Of a DNA stretch of 64,000 nucleotides, positions 8,458-16,004 are shown one piece after another. The number at the start of each line of letters is the position of its first letter. Positions within the stretch are counted from its first letter, which is position 1. The DNA comes from Brachybacterium sp. YJGR34 (GTDB taxonomy: Bacteria; Actinomycetota; Actinomycetes; Actinomycetales; Dermabacteraceae): NCBI RefSeq assembly GCF_003347015.1, contig NZ_PNFB01000018.1, positions 19,468 to 83,467 of the forward strand, written 5' to 3'. Under the pieces are notes generated by a model. The model was not told where the DNA came from. It did not search any database and saw only the letters and a list, made by a program, of their open reading frames with translations. A program made the translations under genes and the position numbers.

Positions 8458-9602
8458 CCAGCACCGCAGACACCACCGGCGACAACCGCGTCGCCCAGAT
8501 CCACGAGGCGCTGACCGGGGTGATGGACCCCGAGATCCACCGTCCGATCACCGAGCTGGGCATGGTCGACGACGTCTCGATCGACGCCGACGGCACCGCG
8601 CGCGTGCAGGTCCTCGTGACCATCGAGGGCTGCCCGATGCGCGACAGGATCGAGCGCGAGACCGCGGAGGCCACCGCGACCGTGCCGGGCCTCAGCCGCG
8701 TCGAGGTCTCGACCTCCGCGATGAGCGAGGAGCAGCGCCGTGAGCTCACCGCGCGCCTGCGCCAGGGCCGCCGTCAGATCCCCTTCAACCAGGCCGGGTC
8801 GCTGACCCGCGTCTACGCGATCTCCTCCGGCAAGGGCGGGGTCGGCAAGTCCACCGTCACGGCGAACCTGGCCGCCGCGATGGCGGCCGACGGCCTGCGC
8901 GTGGGCGTGATCGACGCGGACATCCACGGCTTCTCGATGCCCGGCATGTTCGGCATCACCGACCAGCCCACCAAGGTCTCCGACCTGCTGATGCCGCCGG
9001 AGGCGCACGGTGTCGCCGTGATGAGCATCGGCATGTTCGTCCCCGAGGGGCAGGCCGTGGTCTGGCGCGGCCCGAAGATGCACCGCGCGATCGAGCAGTT
9101 CGCCTCCGACGTCTTCTGGGGCGATCTGGACGTGCTGCTGCTGGACCTCCCCCCGGGCACCGGGGACGTCGCGATCTCGGTGGCCCAGCTGCTTCCGGGC
9201 GCGAAGATGGTCGTGGTGACCACGCCGCAGCAGTCGGCGGCCGCGGTCGCCGAGCGGGTGGGCTCGCTCGCGAGCTCCACCGAGCAGGAGATCGCCGGGG
9301 TGGTCGAGAACATGGCCGGGCTGACGCTCCCGGACGGCTCGGTGATGGACGTCTTCGGCACCGGCGGCGGGGACCGGGTCGCCGCCACCCTCGCCGAGTC
9401 CGTGGGGCACGACGTCCCCGTGCTGGGCCGGGTGGGTCTGGACCCTGCGCTGCGCGAGGGGGCCGATCAGGGCGTGCCGCTGGTGGTCTCCGCGCCGGAG
9501 AGCCCCACCGCGACGTCGCTGCGGGGGATCGCCCGCTCCCTCGTGCACACCCCGCGCGGCCTGGGCGGGATGAAGCTGCCGCTGTCCGTGTCCCGGAGCT
9601 GA
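8454..9602 (+). CDS. mrp: Mrp/NBP35-type P-loop ATPase, iron-sulfur carrier
   Basis: The 382-residue protein has an N-terminal DUF59/MIP18 domain (about 10-90) with the single EGCPM motif, then a ParA-like NTPase domain with the deviant Walker A GKGGVGKS at 126-133, DADIHGFSMPG and LLLDLPPGTGD. Mrp/ApbC proteins bind and pass on Fe-S clusters. Many Mrp proteins have a CxxC pair after the VVENM motif; here that place reads LTLPDG, so the bridging cysteines are absent, as I recall for actinobacterial members. Cluster binding must then use other residues or be lost. GTG start overlaps the previous stop. It is the last gene of the pepP-CBS-DUF1003-mrp unit. Confidence 0.93.
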   Translation: MTSTADTTGDNRVAQIHEALTGVMDPEIHRPITELGMVDDVSIDADGTARVQVLVTIEGCPMRDRIERETAEATATVPGLSRVEVSTSAMSEEQRRELTARLRQGRRQIPFNQAGSLTRVYAISSGKGGVGKSTVTANLAAAMAADGLRVGVIDADIHGFSMPGMFGITDQPTKVSDLLMPPEAHGVAVMSIGMFVPEGQAVVWRGPKMHRAIEQFASDVFWGDLDVLLLDLPPGTGDVAISVAQLLPGAKMVVVTTPQQSAAAVAERVGSLASSTEQEIAGVVENMAGLTLPDGSVMDVFGTGGGDRVAATLAESVGHDVPVLGRVGLDPALREGADQGVPLVVSAPESPTATSLRGIARSLVHTPRGLGGMKLPLSVSRS

Positions 9603-9612
9603 GCGGCCGGGG

Positions 9613-10032
9613 TCAGGTGGCCTCGTCGTCGAAGGGGGCGCGCTGGGGGCCCTTGTCCTTCGCCGAGGACTTCTTCCCGCCCGAGGAGCCCTTCTTCGCG
9701 GCGGCACCGGCCGCGGCGCCCCCGGCGGCGACGGACATCGCCTCCTTGCTGGGCAGGATCTCCTCGATGTCGGTATCGCCCCAGGCCTCGCGGATGATGC
9801 GGCGCGGGTCGTACTGGCGCGGATCGTACTTCCTCAGATCCTCCATCGCGATGCCCATCTCGTCCTCGACGGTCGAGCGGGAGTCGTCCACCCAGCGGCG
9901 CGCCATGCGCACCCAGGTGATCAGCTGGCGGGTGACGTCCGGGAGGCGCTGCGGGCCGACGACCACCAGGAAGACGATCAGGATGACGACGATCTCCCAG
10001 CCACCGAAGCCGAAGAAGCCGCTGCCGCCCAT
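9613..10032 (-). CDS. tatB: Sec-independent translocase subunit TatB
   Basis: The 139-residue protein has the TatA/B layout: a short N-terminal helix (about 11-27, GWEIVVILIVFLVVVGPQRLP), an amphipathic helix with TRQLITWVRMARRW, and an Ala/Lys/Gly-rich disordered tail. The GPQRLP hinge is typical of TatB, as opposed to the FG hinge of TatA. TatB works with TatC to receive twin-arginine substrates, of which the polysaccharide lyase in this window is a candidate. It converges on mrp with 10 bases between stops. In mycobacteria tatB lies near mrp and the methyltransferase, as here. Confidence 0.92.
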   Translation of the reverse strand: MGGSGFFGFGGWEIVVILIVFLVVVGPQRLPDVTRQLITWVRMARRWVDDSRSTVEDEMGIAMEDLRKYDPRQYDPRRIIREAWGDTDIEEILPSKEAMSVAAGGAAAGAAAKKGSSGGKKSSAKDKGPQRAPFDDEAT

Positions 10033-10172
10033 TGTCCACCTGTTGGTCTCGAGATCCGCTGATGCGGTGACATTATTGCATCGCGGAGCGATCGCGGGTT
10101 CTCAGACGCCCCGCGGACCGCAGCTGTCGTAGGATCGGCCCGATCATACGGGCGGAAGGAGAGGATGCACTG

Positions 10173-10832
10173 ATGTCGTCGGGAAAGGTGGCCAGCTGGG
10201 CCCACGGGGAGGAGTTCGTCGACGAGGCGACGCTCTTCGCCGACGACGGCGTCCTCGCCCGCGCCCGGGAGCGCGGCAACGAGCTCGGGGCGACTCCGGT
10301 CCTGCCCGGCGCGGGGTCCCTGATGCGCGTGCTCGCGGCCGCCGTCCAGGCGCGCTCCGCGGTCGAGATCGGCACGGGCAGCGGGGTCGGCTCCCTCTAC
10401 CTGCTCTCCGGCATGCATCCCGACGGGGTGCTCACCACGATCGATCCCGAGGTGGAGAACCAGCGCGCGGCGCGGGAGGCCTTCGCGGAGGCCGCGATCC
10501 GCTCTCCGCGGGTGCGCACCATCGCCGGCCGTCCGCGGGACGTCGTCGGCCGGCTCACCGACCACGCCTACGACCTGGTCAGCTTCCCGGCCCATGCCGC
10601 GCACGTGCTGGACCTGCTCGAGCATGCTCGCCGTCTGCTGCGCCCGGGCGGGGTGCTGGTGATCCCCCACGCGCTCTTCCACGACCGGGTCGCCGATCCC
10701 GCCGCGCGGGACGAGACCACCCGTTCGGTGCGCGCTCTGCTGCGGGCGGTGTCCGAGGCCGAGGACCTGGTGCCGGTGCTGACCGGCAGCGGCGACGGCG
10801 TCCTCGCCGCGGTGCTGCGACCCGGCCGCTGA
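10173..10832 (+). CDS. Class I SAM-dependent O-methyltransferase
   Basis: The 219-residue protein has the glycine-rich SAM motif VEIGTGSGVGSLYL (about 66-79) with an acidic residue after the next strand (TTIDPEVENQ), the pattern of the catechol-type O-methyltransferase 3 family. The position next to tatB matches the mycobacterial Rv1220c-like gene. A good ribosome binding site AAGGAGAG lies about 10 bases before ATG 10173. The substrate is unknown. It is divergent from tatB across 140 bases and ends at a strong hairpin terminator, so it forms its own transcription unit. Confidence 0.88.
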   Translation: MSSGKVASWAHGEEFVDEATLFADDGVLARARERGNELGATPVLPGAGSLMRVLAAAVQARSAVEIGTGSGVGSLYLLSGMHPDGVLTTIDPEVENQRAAREAFAEAAIRSPRVRTIAGRPRDVVGRLTDHAYDLVSFPAHAAHVLDLLEHARRLLRPGGVLVIPHALFHDRVADPAARDETTRSVRALLRAVSEAEDLVPVLTGSGDGVLAAVLRPGR

Positions 10833-10856
10833 GGCCCCGGCACCGACCGGCACGAG

Positions 10857-10889
10857 CACAGCCCCGCACCACGAGGGTGCGGGGCTGTG
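10857..10889. terminator. Hairpin terminator between the methyltransferase and DUF3117 genes
   Basis: A perfect 14-base GC-rich stem (10857-10870 with 10876-10889) with a five-base loop lies between two genes that converge. It can serve both strands. No clear T-run follows. Confidence 0.8.
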
Positions 10890-10907
10890 GGCCGGAACGC
10901 CGTAGGC

Positions 10908-11075
10908 CTACTCGACGACGCCCTCGAGAGCGTCACGAAGCTCGACCGCCTCGGATGCGGCGATCTCGACGACCAGGCGGCCGCCTCCCTCGAGCGGAAC
11001 CCGCATGATGATGCTGCGGCCCTCCTCCACGACCTCGAGCGGACCGTCCCCGGTGCGCGGCTTCATTGCAGCCAT
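10908..11075 (-). CDS. DUF3117 family small protein
   Basis: Reading the minus strand from ATG 11075 gives a 55-residue protein starting MAAMKPRTGDGPLEV and ending EGVVE at the TAG (10908-10910). The MKPRTGDGP start and the RVPLEGGGRLVVE core are the signature of DUF3117, a small protein conserved across Actinobacteria (Rv1211 type) whose function is unknown. An ideal ribosome binding site AAGGAGG lies eight bases before the start. It is transcribed alone, ending at the hairpin 10857-10889. Confidence 0.92.
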   Translation of the reverse strand: MAAMKPRTGDGPLEVVEEGRSIIMRVPLEGGGRLVVEIAASEAVELRDALEGVVE

Positions 11076-11154
11076 GGCGTGCCTCCTTGATGGTGTCGCT
11101 GCTCCTGAGGGGCTCCCCCGGACGGGGCCTCGGACAGCGCGCGTACGGTGGCCA

Positions 11155-11316
11155 TTATCTCAGGTCCCGCGACCTGATCGCACGCCGTGACCGCCGCGGG
11201 CGCTCCGGGAGCCCGATCCCGTCCCCGATCCGCCCCCTCGCGACGCCCACCATGAGCACGCCGACCACCACCGCGACGAGCAGCAGGAGCAGCACGATCG
11301 GGGTGACGGCGGTCAT
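11155..11316 (-). CDS. Small single-helix membrane protein coupled to the LOG gene
   Basis: Its ATG overlaps the stop of the LOG-family gene by four bases (ATGA), which argues that it is translated. The 53 residues consist of one transmembrane helix (about 5-25, with VLLLLLVAVVVGVLMVGVA) and a basic tail of about 28 residues with several Arg. In other actinobacteria a longer protein with an N-terminal helix and a DivIVA-like region sits near here; this one may be a shortened relative, but that is a guess. Function unknown. Confidence 0.55.
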   Translation of the reverse strand: MTAVTPIVLLLLLVAVVVGVLMVGVARGRIGDGIGLPERPRRSRRAIRSRDLR

Positions 11317-12083
11317 CGGCCGGTCGCTCCCGCGCCCGAGGCGTCGTGCCGCTGGGCCGCCTCGCGGAGCACCGCGAGGGCCTCCTCGGCGGTGTCGACC
11401 ACGCGCAGCAGGTCGATGTCGGAGGGCTTGATCATGCCGCGGTCCACGACCGCGGAGCGGAGCCAGTCCAGCAGCCCCCTCCAGTAGTCCCCGCCGACCA
11501 GGACCACGGGGAACATCGCGATCTTGTGGGTCTGCATCAGGCACAGCGCCTCGAACAGCTCGTCGAAGGTGCCGAAGCCGCCGGGCATCACCACGAAGCC
11601 GCTGGAGTACTTCACGAACATCGTCTTGCGGGCGAAGAAGTAGCGGAAGTCGACCCCGAGGTCGACATAGGCGTTCATGCCCTGCTCGTGCGGCACCTCG
11701 ATCCCCAGCCCCACCGAGATGCCGCCGCCCTCCTGGGCACCGCGGTTACCGGCCTCCATGATGCCGGGGCCCCCGCCGGTGATCACCGCGTAGCCCATCT
11801 CGACGATGCCGCGCGCGATCTCGCGGGCGCAGGCGTAGTCGGGATGGTCCTCGGGCAGGCGGGCGGAGCCGAAGATCGAGACCGCCGGGCCCAGCTCGGC
11901 GAGAGCGCCGAAGCCCTCGACGAACTCGGACTGGATGCGCATGACCCGCCACGGGTCCGAGTGCGTCCAGCTGCCGGCCGCCTCGTCCTCCAGCAGGCGC
12001 TGATCGGTGGTGCGGGCGGGACGCAGGGAGCCGCCCAGCGTGACGGGCCCCCGGCGGTGCTGTGCTCGTTCCTCTGGCGTCAT
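11313..12083 (-). CDS. LOG-family nucleotide 5'-monophosphate phosphoribohydrolase (TIGR00730)
   Basis: The 256-residue protein shows the family motifs GGGPGIMEAGNRGA and PGGFGTFDELFEAL (PGGxGTxxE), which form the phosphate-binding and catalytic site of LOG proteins. These were once called lysine decarboxylases but hydrolyse cytokinin nucleotides or related nucleoside monophosphates to free base and ribose 5-phosphate. ATG 12083 (MTPEERAQ) is chosen because longer versions would run into dapE. It lies 16 bases downstream of the dapE stop, so dapE, this gene and the small membrane gene are probably one operon. The mycobacterial relative Rv1205 is in the same neighbourhood. Confidence 0.9.
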   Translation of the reverse strand: MTPEERAQHRRGPVTLGGSLRPARTTDQRLLEDEAAGSWTHSDPWRVMRIQSEFVEGFGALAELGPAVSIFGSARLPEDHPDYACAREIARGIVEMGYAVITGGGPGIMEAGNRGAQEGGGISVGLGIEVPHEQGMNAYVDLGVDFRYFFARKTMFVKYSSGFVVMPGGFGTFDELFEALCLMQTHKIAMFPVVLVGGDYWRGLLDWLRSAVVDRGMIKPSDIDLLRVVDTAEEALAVLREAAQRHDASGAGATGR

Positions 12084-12099
12084 GGATCGAGCGTAGCTC

Positions 12100-13200
12100 T
12101 CAGGCGGTGAGGAATCGGCGCAGGCCCTCGAGTGCGGCCTCGAGGTCCGCCAGCGGGACGTGCTCGTCGTCGGCATGGGCGAGCAGCGCGTCGCCCGGGC
12201 CGAAGTTCACCGCGGGCACTCCCAGCGCGGCGAACCGTGCCACGTCGGTCCAGCCCTGCTTCGCTGCGAGCGGCACGTCCTCCCCGAGGGCGGCCAGGAA
12301 GCCGCGGGCGGCCTCGGCCTCCAGCCCGGGCAGCGCGCCGCCGGCGGCATCGGTCACCACGATGTCCAGGTCCAGGCCCGCGAGGACCTCCCGGACGTGC
12401 GCCTCGGCCTGCTCCACGGAGGTGTCCGGGGCGAAGCGGTAGTTCACGGTCACCCGCGCCCGGTCCGGGATGACGTTGCCGGCGATGCCGCCCGAGATCG
12501 CGACCGCGTTGAGGCACTCCCGGTACTCGAGGCCGTCGATGACGGCCCGACGGGCACGGTAGGCGGAGAGTCGCTCGAGCACGGGGGCCAGGTGGTGGAT
12601 CGCGTTGTCGCCCACCCAGTCGCGCGCGGAGTGCGCGGCGATGCCGCGGGCGCTGACCTCGAGCTTCATCGTGCCCTTGCAGCCGCCCTCGACCGCTGCG
12701 GAGGTGGGCTCCCCGAGGATCGCGAAGTCCGCGGCGAGGTACTCGGGGTGCTCGGCGGCGATCCGGGTCAGGGAGTTGTCCGCGGCGGCGACCTCCTCGT
12801 GGTCGTAGAAGATCCAGGTGAGGTCCACCCCGGCGGCGTCGGCCTCGACCGCGAGCTTGAGCAGCACCGCCACCCCGCCCTTCATGTCACAGGTGCCCCG
12901 CCCCACCAGCTCCTCGCGTCCGTCCCGGACCCGGCGGGAGGAGGGGAGGTTGTCCGCGACCGGCACGGTGTCGAGGTGGCCTGCCAGGAGGACGCGCTGC
13001 GCGAGGCCGCGATGGGTGCGGGCGATGACGGTGTCGCCGTCGCGGATCACCTCGAGATGGCGGGCATGGGTGCGCAGCGCGTCCTCGACGGCATCGGCGA
13101 GCACCCGCTCGTTCCCGGAGACCGACTCGATGTCGACGATCGCGGCGGTGAGGTCGACGATGTCGGAGAACGGGTCGAGGCGAGGGGTCATCTCAGGCAT
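12100..13200 (-). CDS. dapE: Succinyl-diaminopimelate desuccinylase
   Basis: The 366-residue M20-family protein has the di-zinc motifs HLDTVP, GRGTCDMKGG and ILGEPTSA, and the dimerisation domain in between. DapE removes succinate from N-succinyl-LL-2,6-diaminopimelate, giving LL-diaminopimelate for lysine and cell wall. The assignment over a generic M20 peptidase rests on overall likeness to the actinobacterial DapE and on dapD nearby; in mycobacteria dapE and dapD are direct neighbours. Start is ATG 13200, with ATG 13191 as an alternative. The gene is followed at once by the LOG gene. Confidence 0.9.
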   Translation of the reverse strand: MPEMTPRLDPFSDIVDLTAAIVDIESVSGNERVLADAVEDALRTHARHLEVIRDGDTVIARTHRGLAQRVLLAGHLDTVPVADNLPSSRRVRDGREELVGRGTCDMKGGVAVLLKLAVEADAAGVDLTWIFYDHEEVAAADNSLTRIAAEHPEYLAADFAILGEPTSAAVEGGCKGTMKLEVSARGIAAHSARDWVGDNAIHHLAPVLERLSAYRARRAVIDGLEYRECLNAVAISGGIAGNVIPDRARVTVNYRFAPDTSVEQAEAHVREVLAGLDLDIVVTDAAGGALPGLEAEAARGFLAALGEDVPLAAKQGWTDVARFAALGVPAVNFGPGDALLAHADDEHVPLADLEAALEGLRRFLTA

Positions 13201-13263
13201 GGGGCCATGGTGCCACGGGCACGGCGATGGTCGTTCCTGGTCGTTCCGCCGCAGGGTCCCCGG

Positions 13264-15039
13264 TCACCGGTCCTCCGCGCCCAGCGCTCCCCCGGCCCGG
13301 GCCAGGCGCAGGGCGACCGCCTCGGCATGGCGCAGCAGCTGGGGGGAGGTGCCGGGCTCGGCGCTGATCGCGGATCCGGGCTGGGCCGTGCTCACCGGGA
13401 CGCCCACCATCAGGCGGCGCTCGAAGACCCGGCCGTCGGTCCCGATCGGCGCGTAGAGGCCGTCCACGGCGATCGAGCCGGTGAGCATGTGCCGGCGGGT
13501 GCCGCGGGAGGCCCACTGGTCCTTCTGCACCTCCCCGCGCTCGCGCCACGCCCCGATCAGCGGGCTGGTGTAGGCCGGGAGGTCCACCCCCGGCAGGTGC
13601 GCCTCGAGCACCCCGTCGCAGAGGAGGGCGGGGCCCTCCGCGCCGCGCACCGCATAGCGCCCGGCCTGCTCGTCGATGTCGATGCGCATCCGCGGACCCG
13701 TGAACGTCATCAGACCGGCCTCCACGAGGGCGAGGACCTGACGGGCCCGCGGCACCGGCGGCCCCGAGGCCCAGGAGGCGAAGGCGTTGCGCCACTGCCC
13801 GTCGATGTCACGGCGCACGGACTCGGTGGTGTAGGCGCCGAGGTCGGTGAGCCGGTTGACCTGGACGCGCAGGGCGATGAGGACCCGGTAGACCAGCAGC
13901 CAGGCGGGATCGGGAGCGGTCGCCGCGTGCAGCGAGCGGCGGAGCACCTCGACGGTGCGCTCGTGGGCCGCGCGCGCCGTGGTCGGCTCGCCGCCGCCTC
14001 GCCCGAAGGGGAACAGCTCGCGCAGCAGCGCCTCGTCCGTGGCGAGCTCCGCGAAGCCCGCCTCGCGCAGGGCGCGGCGCAGCTCGGCGAGCATCAGCGG
14101 CAGCACGTCCCGCTCGTGGTCCACGCCCGCGGAGCGCACGGCCAGCTCGAGCACCCGCTCGCCGGTGAGGACCTGGGGTGTGTACGGCGAGGGCATCTCC
14201 GGTCGCAGATCGGGCTTGGGCCGGTAGACCATCCCGGAGCGGGAGCCGACCACGAGATGGGGCTCGGAGCCGCCGGCCAGGTACCGCAGCCCGGAGGGCG
14301 CGACGGAGTCCTCGACGAACCGGCCCCCGGCGAGGGTGGTGAGCATGCCGATGGCGTCGTAGAAGTTCAGCCCCATGCCCTGGACGGCGATCCGCTCGCG
14401 CCCCAGCAGGTCGGTGTAGTCGACCTCCAGGGGGTTGGCGGGTCCGAGGTGGACCAGGCCGTGGTGGACGGCGGCCTCGGCCAGCTGCTGGGAGCGCGGC
14501 CCGGGAGCCGTGGGCAGGTGGCCCAGCGCGAGCGCCACCGCATCGGCACGCAGCACGCGGGAGTCGGAGAGCCGCACCCGCTGGGGACCATCGGGCTCCC
14601 CGGTGACGTCCACCGCCTCGGCGGCGTGCTGGACGATCCGCAGGCGCGCCGGGTCCGCCTCCTCCTCGGCGCGCTCCAGGACGTGGGCGAGATAGCGGCC
14701 GTGGGCGGCGCGGGAGGCGACGTCGGCGGGCGCGAGACCCTCGCCGGCGAGGAAGTCCGCGAGGGTCCCCGCGTGGCGCGCGGGCAGCACGGCGTGGCAG
14801 GAGGAGTCGGGGTACATCGTGGTCTGGCAGGTGGCGGTGTTCATCAGCAGCGTCGACGGCTGGTCGTGGCGCCACACGGCACCGCCGCGGCCCACCAGGG
14901 GGTCGACGAGGTGCACCGTGAGCGGGCCGTGCCAGGTCGCATCCTGCGAGGCGGCGACGAGCCGCTCGACGATCGCGGTGCCCCGAGGGCCCGCGCCGAC
15001 GACGACCACGGTGCGGACGGGATCGGTGGCGGCGGTCAT
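13264..15039 (-). CDS. FAD/NAD(P)-binding protein of unknown function (PF13454-like)
   Basis: The 591-residue protein opens with a Rossmann dinucleotide motif VVVGAGPRGTA (about 11-21) and has a second nucleotide-site-like segment ALALGHLPTAPG near 175. The segment HDQPSTLLMNTAT and the size fit the FAD-NAD(P)-binding domain family 9, often found with ornithine/lysine monooxygenase-like proteins, though that substrate is not supported here. No signal peptide or transmembrane segment is visible. It is upstream of dapE with a 63-base gap and divergent from the next membrane protein by 68 bases. Biological role unknown. Confidence 0.7.
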   Translation of the reverse strand: MTAATDPVRTVVVVGAGPRGTAIVERLVAASQDATWHGPLTVHLVDPLVGRGGAVWRHDQPSTLLMNTATCQTTMYPDSSCHAVLPARHAGTLADFLAGEGLAPADVASRAAHGRYLAHVLERAEEEADPARLRIVQHAAEAVDVTGEPDGPQRVRLSDSRVLRADAVALALGHLPTAPGPRSQQLAEAAVHHGLVHLGPANPLEVDYTDLLGRERIAVQGMGLNFYDAIGMLTTLAGGRFVEDSVAPSGLRYLAGGSEPHLVVGSRSGMVYRPKPDLRPEMPSPYTPQVLTGERVLELAVRSAGVDHERDVLPLMLAELRRALREAGFAELATDEALLRELFPFGRGGGEPTTARAAHERTVEVLRRSLHAATAPDPAWLLVYRVLIALRVQVNRLTDLGAYTTESVRRDIDGQWRNAFASWASGPPVPRARQVLALVEAGLMTFTGPRMRIDIDEQAGRYAVRGAEGPALLCDGVLEAHLPGVDLPAYTSPLIGAWRERGEVQKDQWASRGTRRHMLTGSIAVDGLYAPIGTDGRVFERRLMVGVPVSTAQPGSAISAEPGTSPQLLRHAEAVALRLARAGGALGAEDR

Positions 15040-15107
15040 CGCCCCAGTATGGCCCGAGCCGTCCAGAGTCCACCCCTCGGGCCCGAGCCGTCTGCCACCA
15101 TGTGGGC

Positions 15108-15989
15108 ATGTCGACTCCCGCCCCGCCGCCGAGACATCTCCCCCACGGGTCGCCCACCGGTCCCGGGGGTCTGAGCGGTGGTCGGCAGGCCGCGCGGATC
15201 CGCGCGATCGTCACGGCGGATCTGCTGCCCGAGGAGCGCGCCTCGGCCGATGCGCTGGTGCTGACGGCCTGGCTCACCGCGGGGCAGCGCGCGCGGTACG
15301 CGACCTCCCTGCGGGCGGGCCCCGACACCGAGGAGTTCGCCGAGCGCCTGGCCGACGAGCGGCGCGTGGTGCTCGAGGAGGGCGCCGACCCGGTGGCCGA
15401 CGAGCTCGAGTCCGCGGCCGAGGCCGAGCGCGCCGCACGCCAGCTCCCGCTGCGCATCCTCGAGGGCACGCTGCTCGCCATGGCGGTGGGGAGCTTCGCG
15501 CTGTTCGTGCTGACCGATGTCCTCGACGGCGGTGCGGCGAGCAGCCTGGCCCGGGCCGCCGTGCCCTATGCGGCGGTAATGGCCCTCGCCGGTCTGCTGG
15601 CGGCGGTGGTCGGGGCGGTCGCGACCCATCGGCGCGACCGCCGCCTGCTGGACTGGGCAGTCTCCCGTCCGGGGCAGCTGGGGCGCGGCCTGCCGCTGCG
15701 TCGCCCCCTGCAGGGCGAGTCCGCCGGCCCCGCCGTCGCCGCCGCCCTGGGCCCGGCGGTGCTGGTGGCCGCGGGAGTCCTCGGGATCGTCGCCGGGGCG
15801 GCGATCCTGCTGATCACCCTGATGCTCGGCGACGAGCAGGGGTGGGCGGCCGCGGCACCGTGGCTGCTGGGCGGAGGCGCCCTCGCCCTGATCGTCGCGG
15901 TGACCACGGGCTATCTGCGCGGCCGCCGGCAGCTGCGGGCGGCGCGCCGTTCCCGCGCCGTGGAGTGGTTCGGAGCGTCGGCGCCGTAG
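15108..15989 (+). CDS. Four-helix membrane protein of unknown function
   Basis: The 293-residue product has about 115 soluble N-terminal residues rich in Ala, Glu and Arg (with AEAERAARQLPLR), then two membrane helices (about 118-140 and 150-175), a basic cytosolic loop, two more helices (about 205-235 and 245-265), and a short Arg-rich tail. I do not recognise a family. ATG 15108 is chosen; GTG 15102 in the same frame would add two residues. It is divergent from the FAD protein and its stop is 15 bases from the end of the broken MFS gene on the other strand. Confidence 0.65.
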   Translation: MSTPAPPPRHLPHGSPTGPGGLSGGRQAARIRAIVTADLLPEERASADALVLTAWLTAGQRARYATSLRAGPDTEEFAERLADERRVVLEEGADPVADELESAAEAERAARQLPLRILEGTLLAMAVGSFALFVLTDVLDGGAASSLARAAVPYAAVMALAGLLAAVVGAVATHRRDRRLLDWAVSRPGQLGRGLPLRRPLQGESAGPAVAAALGPAVLVAAGVLGIVAGAAILLITLMLGDEQGWAAAAPWLLGGGALALIVAVTTGYLRGRRQLRAARRSRAVEWFGASAP

Positions 15990-16004
15990 CGCCGGGCCGC
16001 GGCC

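Noticed and set aside
15102..15107. GTG start for the four-helix membrane protein
   Set aside because: ATG two codons downstream is preferred; the choice changes only two residues.
12160..15174. Open frame of 1004 codons on the plus strand
   Set aside because: Antisense to dapE and the flavoprotein; no recognisable domain.
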